A DNA stretch of 64,000 bases from Sphingomonas ginsenosidivorax (GTDB lineage Bacteria; Pseudomonadota; Alphaproteobacteria; Sphingomonadales; Sphingomonadaceae), in assembly GCF_007995065.1 (NCBI RefSeq), contig NZ_VOQR01000001.1, positions 3,538,501-3,602,500 on the forward strand, in the 5' to 3' direction. Made by a program: the position numbers and the translations under genes. Numbering within the stretch: the first letter of the stretch is position 1; every line of letters begins with the position of its first letter. The notes under the pieces were generated by a model that saw only the letters and a program-made list of their open reading frames with translations, had not been told where the DNA came from and did not search any database. Of this stretch, positions 60,075 through 64,000 are shown one piece after another.

Positions 60075-62885
60075 TTGCGACTATATTTGCGTGCGGCGTC
60101 GATATCCGTTCTCGTCGCGGGGGCGACGCCCGTCCGTGCCGGAGAGCTGCCGCTCTACCAGCCGGCGCCGGCCTGGGTCGTGCCGGTCTCGCTCGCCGAG
60201 GTCACCAAGGCCGGTACGACCGCGTCGCCGATCGTCATCTTCGACATCCAGCAGCGGATCGAGAATGGCCGGCTCTGGTCGTACAGTGACGGCGCGACCC
60301 GGATCACGTCGCCCGAAATTCTCGCACAGGCGGCCACGCTCGTCCTGCCTTGGGCGCCCGACAAGGGCGACCTGACGATCCACGAGCTGTCGATCCAGCG
60401 CGGTGCCGAGCGGATCGACCTGCTGGCCAAGGGGCAGAAGTTCACCGTGATCCGCCGCGAGGAATCGCTCGAGCAGCGGATGCTGACCGGCGTGCTGACC
60501 GCGACGATGGCGGTCGAGGGGCTGCAGGTCGGCGATATCCTGCGGCTGCGCTCGTCGACGAGTTCGAAGGACGACGCGCTCGGCGGCCGGGTGCAGGACG
60601 TCGCGCCGATCGTCGCCGCGCCGGCGCAGGTCGGCTTCGCCCGCGTCAAAGTGTCGTGGCCGGTCGCCGCCGCGCCGCATTGGAAGCTGCTGGCGACCGG
60701 CGTGACCGCCGCGCCCGTCCGCCGCGGGCAATATGCCGAGCTCACCCTGGCCCTGCCGGCCGCGAAGCAGCCCGAGATGCCCGAGGACCCACCCGGCCGC
60801 TATCGCCACGAACCGATGCTCGAAGTGGCGACCTTCGCCGACTGGGCCGATGTGTCGCGGACCTTCGCGCCGCTCTACGCCACCGACGGCACGATCGCGC
60901 CCGGCAGCCCGCTGGCGCGCGAGGTCGCCGCGATCAAGGCGGCGGACGCGTCGCCGATCGGTCGTGCGCAACGTGCGCTCGAACTCGTGCAGGACAAGAT
61001 CCGCTATCTCGCGGTGGGGATGGATGGCGGCAATTACGTCCCGCAAAAGCCGGCCAAGACCTGGGACCTGCGCTACGGCGACTGCAAGGCGAAGACCGTG
61101 CTGCTGCTGTCGATCCTGCACGCGCTCGACATCGAGGCGGACCCGGTGCTCGCGAATGTCGGGATGGGCGACCTGGTGCCCGAACGACTGCCGAGCGCGG
61201 CGGCGTTCAACCACGTCTTCGTTCGCGCCAGGGTCGGCGGCGAGACGCTGTGGCTGGACGGCACGGCATCGGGATCGCGGCTGAGCGATATCCACGACAC
61301 GCCGGGCGTCGGCCATGTCCTGCCGATCAGTGCGGCGGGTGCGACGCTCGTCACACTCGAAACGCATCCGAACGCGCGCCCGATCGTCGACCTGACGGTG
61401 GATGCCGACGAGAGCGCCAGCGTCGACCTGCCCAGCGCCTTCGTCGCCACCGCGGTGGTGCAGGGACCGCCCGCGTCGATGCTGACGCTCGCCAAGAGCC
61501 AGATGGCGGAGAAAGAGCAGCGCGACGCGGTCGGCCAGTTCCTGATGGGGTTCATCGGCGAGGCGCAGTTCAGCGACGCGTCGATCCTGCCCGATCCGGT
61601 GGCGGGAACCGTGACGCTGAAGGCGCACGGCGTGGTCGGCACCGCGTGGCGCACCGAGGATCGGCTGCGCAAGCGCGGGGTGACCCGGCTGGTCGATCAG
61701 ATGAATTTTGCGCCCGATCGCAGCAAGACCAGCTGGGCGGCAATCCCCGTCGCGGTGACCCAGCCGGCGGGAATGCGCTATCGCCTGCGCCTGCGGTTGC
61801 CCGATGGCGGCCGCGGGTTCGCGATCGAGGGCGTGCCCGATCTCAAGGCCCGCGTCGCGGGGTATGACGTGGCGCGCACCGCCAGCCTGGCGGGCGGCGT
61901 CTTCACGCTCGACGAACGGATCGATTCGCTCGGCGGCGAGATCCCGGCCGCGCGCCTGCCCGCCGAGCGCGACGCCTTTGCGACCGCCAAGGCGCGGGCG
62001 CCGCGGCTCGTCGCACCGGCGGATACCCGCCGGCGCTGGGATATCGACCGGGTCGATCCGGCGGGCGCCACGCAGGTCCAGGCGATACGCACCGTGTTCG
62101 CCAAGGCGATCGCCGACGATACCGACGGGACCAGCGGCTATACCAGCCGGGCCTCGCTGCTGAACGGGATCGCCGACCGCCGCGGGGCGCTGGCCGACCT
62201 GACCCGCGCGATCGCGATCGCGCCGTCGGTCGACCTGTATCTCGCACGCGCCGATACCTTCTATGCGCTCGACGACCTGACGGCGGCGGCGTCCGATGCG
62301 GAGGCGGCGCGGGCGCTCGATCCGTCGTCGCCGGGAGCGATCAACGCGATCGCCACGATGAAGGCCGAACGCGGCGACCTTCCCGGTGCGGTCGCGCTGT
62401 TCGACGAGCGGATCGCGATCGGCGGCACGACGCGCGATTCGTACCGCCAGGCCAAGGCCAGCATGGTGTCGGAGTTCGGCACCGCGGCGGACGCGCTGGC
62501 GCTGTACGATGCGTTGATCGCGGAGAAGCCCGGGTCGCCGTCGCTGCTCAATGCGCGGTGCTGGACCAAGGGCATCCGGTCGGTGATGCTCGATACCGCG
62601 CTCAAGGACTGCACGCGCTCGATCGAGCTCAGCAGCGATACCAGCGCTGCGCTCGATAGCCGCGCGCTGATCTGGTACCGGATGGGCCGGTACGACGACG
62701 CGCTCGCCGATCTCGACGCGGTGCTGGCAAGTGCGCCCGGACAGGCGCCGTCGCATTTCCTGCGCGGCGTCGTGCTCCGGCAACTCCACCGCGAGGCGGA
62801 TGCGGCGCGCGACCTGACCCTGGCGCGGCGCATGATGCCGAGCGTCGACCGGCAATATGCACGCTACGGGATCAAGACGTCGTAG
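60075..62885 (+). CDS. DUF3857 / transglutaminase-like / TPR exported protein
   Basis: A 936-residue exported protein. A signal peptide (LRAASISVLVAGATPVRAG) is followed by a DUF3857 beta domain (about 45-260), a transglutaminase-like domain with Cys337 (YGDCKAKT), His380 (FNHVF) and Asp395 (WLDGTA) forming an intact triad, a second beta domain, and a C-terminal run of TPR helices (about 690-930). Such proteins are common in sphingomonads and Bacteroidetes with unknown function. The start is TTG at 60075 after GGGGGCGGAA. An open frame continues for 55 codons after the stop. Confidence 0.83.
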   Translation: MRLYLRAASISVLVAGATPVRAGELPLYQPAPAWVVPVSLAEVTKAGTTASPIVIFDIQQRIENGRLWSYSDGATRITSPEILAQAATLVLPWAPDKGDLTIHELSIQRGAERIDLLAKGQKFTVIRREESLEQRMLTGVLTATMAVEGLQVGDILRLRSSTSSKDDALGGRVQDVAPIVAAPAQVGFARVKVSWPVAAAPHWKLLATGVTAAPVRRGQYAELTLALPAAKQPEMPEDPPGRYRHEPMLEVATFADWADVSRTFAPLYATDGTIAPGSPLAREVAAIKAADASPIGRAQRALELVQDKIRYLAVGMDGGNYVPQKPAKTWDLRYGDCKAKTVLLLSILHALDIEADPVLANVGMGDLVPERLPSAAAFNHVFVRARVGGETLWLDGTASGSRLSDIHDTPGVGHVLPISAAGATLVTLETHPNARPIVDLTVDADESASVDLPSAFVATAVVQGPPASMLTLAKSQMAEKEQRDAVGQFLMGFIGEAQFSDASILPDPVAGTVTLKAHGVVGTAWRTEDRLRKRGVTRLVDQMNFAPDRSKTSWAAIPVAVTQPAGMRYRLRLRLPDGGRGFAIEGVPDLKARVAGYDVARTASLAGGVFTLDERIDSLGGEIPAARLPAERDAFATAKARAPRLVAPADTRRRWDIDRVDPAGATQVQAIRTVFAKAIADDTDGTSGYTSRASLLNGIADRRGALADLTRAIAIAPSVDLYLARADTFYALDDLTAAASDAEAARALDPSSPGAINAIATMKAERGDLPGAVALFDERIAIGGTTRDSYRQAKASMVSEFGTAADALALYDALIAEKPGSPSLLNARCWTKGIRSVMLDTALKDCTRSIELSSDTSAALDSRALIWYRMGRYDDALADLDAVLASAPGQAPSHFLRGVVLRQLHREADAARDLTLARRMMPSVDRQYARYGIKTS

Positions 62886-63142
62886 CCGCTCGTACCGTGT
62901 AAGGTCGTTGGCCGGGACGGGCAGCCTGTTCGTCAGCGCGCCCGGGCCGGGCAGTTCGGTGGCGCTGTCGGGGTGATCGGGCTGGCGATCTTCCTGATCG
63001 TGCTGCGTGCGGCGCGGCAGGCGCAACCGGGATTATCGGACCGCGGCGTCTGACCGGATAAGCATCGAAATCGATCAGTATCGGGCTGGTTCGTCGTGAG
63101 CGAGCCCTGTATCCTGTGTGTTCTTCCGACGAGGAGCGCGCG

Positions 63143-63439
63143 ATGAAACTGCTGGTTTCCCTACTCCTGATCGGCACGCCGGCGCTGGTCGAGGCGCAGG
63201 CGTTCCAGCCGAGCATGCCGCCGGCTCCCGCGTTCGACACGGCGCGTCGGCTGGACGGGGTGTTCAACTATGTCCGGTCCAACGACACGCCGACGATGCG
63301 GGCGCAGAAGCTGCGGCGGGCGATCGCGCTGCGCGAGGAGGCGGCGGTACTGCTCGCGAATGACGGCGGGACGCTGAGCGACCACAACCGCGCCTATGTG
63401 CGGCGCAAGGCACTGAACATCCTGGACGGCAGCCGCTAG
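63143..63439 (+). CDS. Small exported protein of unknown function
   Basis: A 98-residue protein with a clear signal peptide (MKLLVSLLLIGTPALVEAQA) and a strong ribosome site (GAGGAG 7 bp upstream). The mature part is about 80 residues, Arg-rich and helical, with FNYVRSNDTPTMRAQKLRRA and NRAYVRRKALNIL. I do not recognise a family. It converges on the pseudouridine synthase gene with four bases between the stop codons. Probably periplasmic. Confidence 0.7.
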   Translation: MKLLVSLLLIGTPALVEAQAFQPSMPPAPAFDTARRLDGVFNYVRSNDTPTMRAQKLRRAIALREEAAVLLANDGGTLSDHNRAYVRRKALNILDGSR

Positions 63440-63443
63440 CGAC

Positions 63444-63974
63444 TCATGCCTCGCGCCACGTTCCGGGCGCGAGATCGTCGAGCGACCAGGCGCCGATCCG
63501 CCAGCGCACCAGCCGCAGCGTCGGCAGCCCCACCGCGGCGGTCATGCGGCGGACCTGGCGGTTGCGGCCCTCGCGGATCGTCAGGGTCAGCCAGCTGTCG
63601 GGGATGCTTTTCCGCACGCGGATCGGCGGATCGCGTGGCCACAAGGCGGGGGGATCGATCCGCTCGGCCTCGGCGGGGAGCGTCGGGCCGTCCTTGAGCG
63701 TGACACCGCGGCGGAGCGAATCGAGCTGCGTCTGGCCGGGTTCGCCCTCGACCTGCACCAGATAGGTCTTCTCGGTCTTGAACCGCGGGTCCGCGATCCG
63801 CGCCTGTAAACGCCCGTCGTCGGTCAGCAGCAGCAGACCCTCGCTGTCGCGGTCGAGCCGCCCCGCGGGATAGACGCCGGGCACGGTGATGAACTCCGCG
63901 AGCGTCTTGCGGCCGCTGCCCTCGTCGGTGAACTGCGACAGGACGTCGTAGGGCTTGTTGAACAGCAGCAGCAT
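63444..63974 (-). CDS. RluE-type 23S rRNA pseudouridine synthase
   Basis: A 176-residue pseudouridine synthase of the RsuA/RluB/E/F family without an S4 domain, as in E. coli RluE, which modifies U2457 of 23S rRNA. The catalytic aspartate is in [18 protein letters not shown]; other landmarks are [18 protein letters not shown] at the start and [27 protein letters not shown] near the end. The exact uridine is inferred from the short architecture. Only 26 bp of the upstream region are in the window. Confidence 0.92.
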   Translation of the reverse strand: MLLLFNKPYDVLSQFTDEGSGRKTLAEFITVPGVYPAGRLDRDSEGLLLLTDDGRLQARIADPRFKTEKTYLVQVEGEPGQTQLDSLRRGVTLKDGPTLPAEAERIDPPALWPRDPPIRVRKSIPDSWLTLTIREGRNRQVRRMTAAVGLPTLRLVRWRIGAWSLDDLAPGTWREA

Positions 63975-64000
63975 CGCGCGCCGATCAGGCCGCGTTGGCG

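Noticed and set aside
60081..63026. A minus-strand open frame of about 980 codons
   Set aside because: Antisense to the DUF3857/TPR gene, which has a signal peptide, catalytic triad and domains. The antisense product is low-complexity and Arg-rich.

Overview
The window is high-GC, gene-dense chromosomal DNA from an alphaproteobacterium, most likely a sphingomonad (Sphingomonas or a close relative). This rests on gene content: class I lysyl-tRNA synthetase, the imuA-imuB-dnaE2 mutagenesis operon behind a GTTC-N7-GTTC LexA site, a ubiquinol-cytochrome c chaperone gene coupled to yceD, a DUF1674 gene beside rsmB, and many sphingomonad-like palindromic intergenic repeats. I see no phage, transposase, CRISPR array or plasmid functions. 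One tRNA gene (Gly, GCC) is present. The species assignment is inference.

Layout. 1-5 kb: 5' part of ftsK, a ubiquinone-type hydroxylase, and a ybbN / Lon-N-domain / Trm112 operon. 5-10.6 kb: SOS mutasome operon imuA-imuB-dnaE2. 10.7-22 kb: tRNA-Gly, DUF2238 and GntR genes, nitroreductase, peptide transporter, bamE, cytochrome bc1 chaperone and yceD, sixA, a DinG/XPD-type helicase, a glycine-zipper protein and lysK. 22-30.7 kb: zinc-ribbon protein, the coupled ftsE-ftsX-ydcF-plsC operon, a convergent hisC-tyrA pair, and metX-GNAT-metW. 30.7-33.1 kb: response regulator, a 42-residue small ORF, SDR enzyme, RNA helicase.

33.4-43.2 kb is the most coherent block and looks like one low-oxygen respiration island. 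It holds a hemerythrin-like gene, an FNR-type [4Fe-4S] regulator, cydX, cydB, cydA, cydD, cydC, ompW and hemN. Four FNR-like sites (TTGAY-N4-GTCAA or near) lie in its promoter gaps: one before the hemerythrin-like gene, one between cydA and cydD, two between ompW and hemN. The regulator gene is the last gene behind cydABX, so it probably controls its own operon. Spacing between the sites and a TAG-containing -10-like element is identical for cydA and ompW.

43-64 kb: LysR / MFS exporter / EthD-like cassette, DUF1674 (SDHAF4-like), rsmB-rpe-heparinase-purH, a polysaccharide flippase, polA, a class A beta-lactamase-like lipoprotein, nadB, a DUF3857/transglutaminase/TPR protein, a small secreted protein and an RluE-type pseudouridine synthase. 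At least six families of palindromic repeats occupy gene ends. In two places a repeat supplies the stop or start codon of the neighbouring gene.
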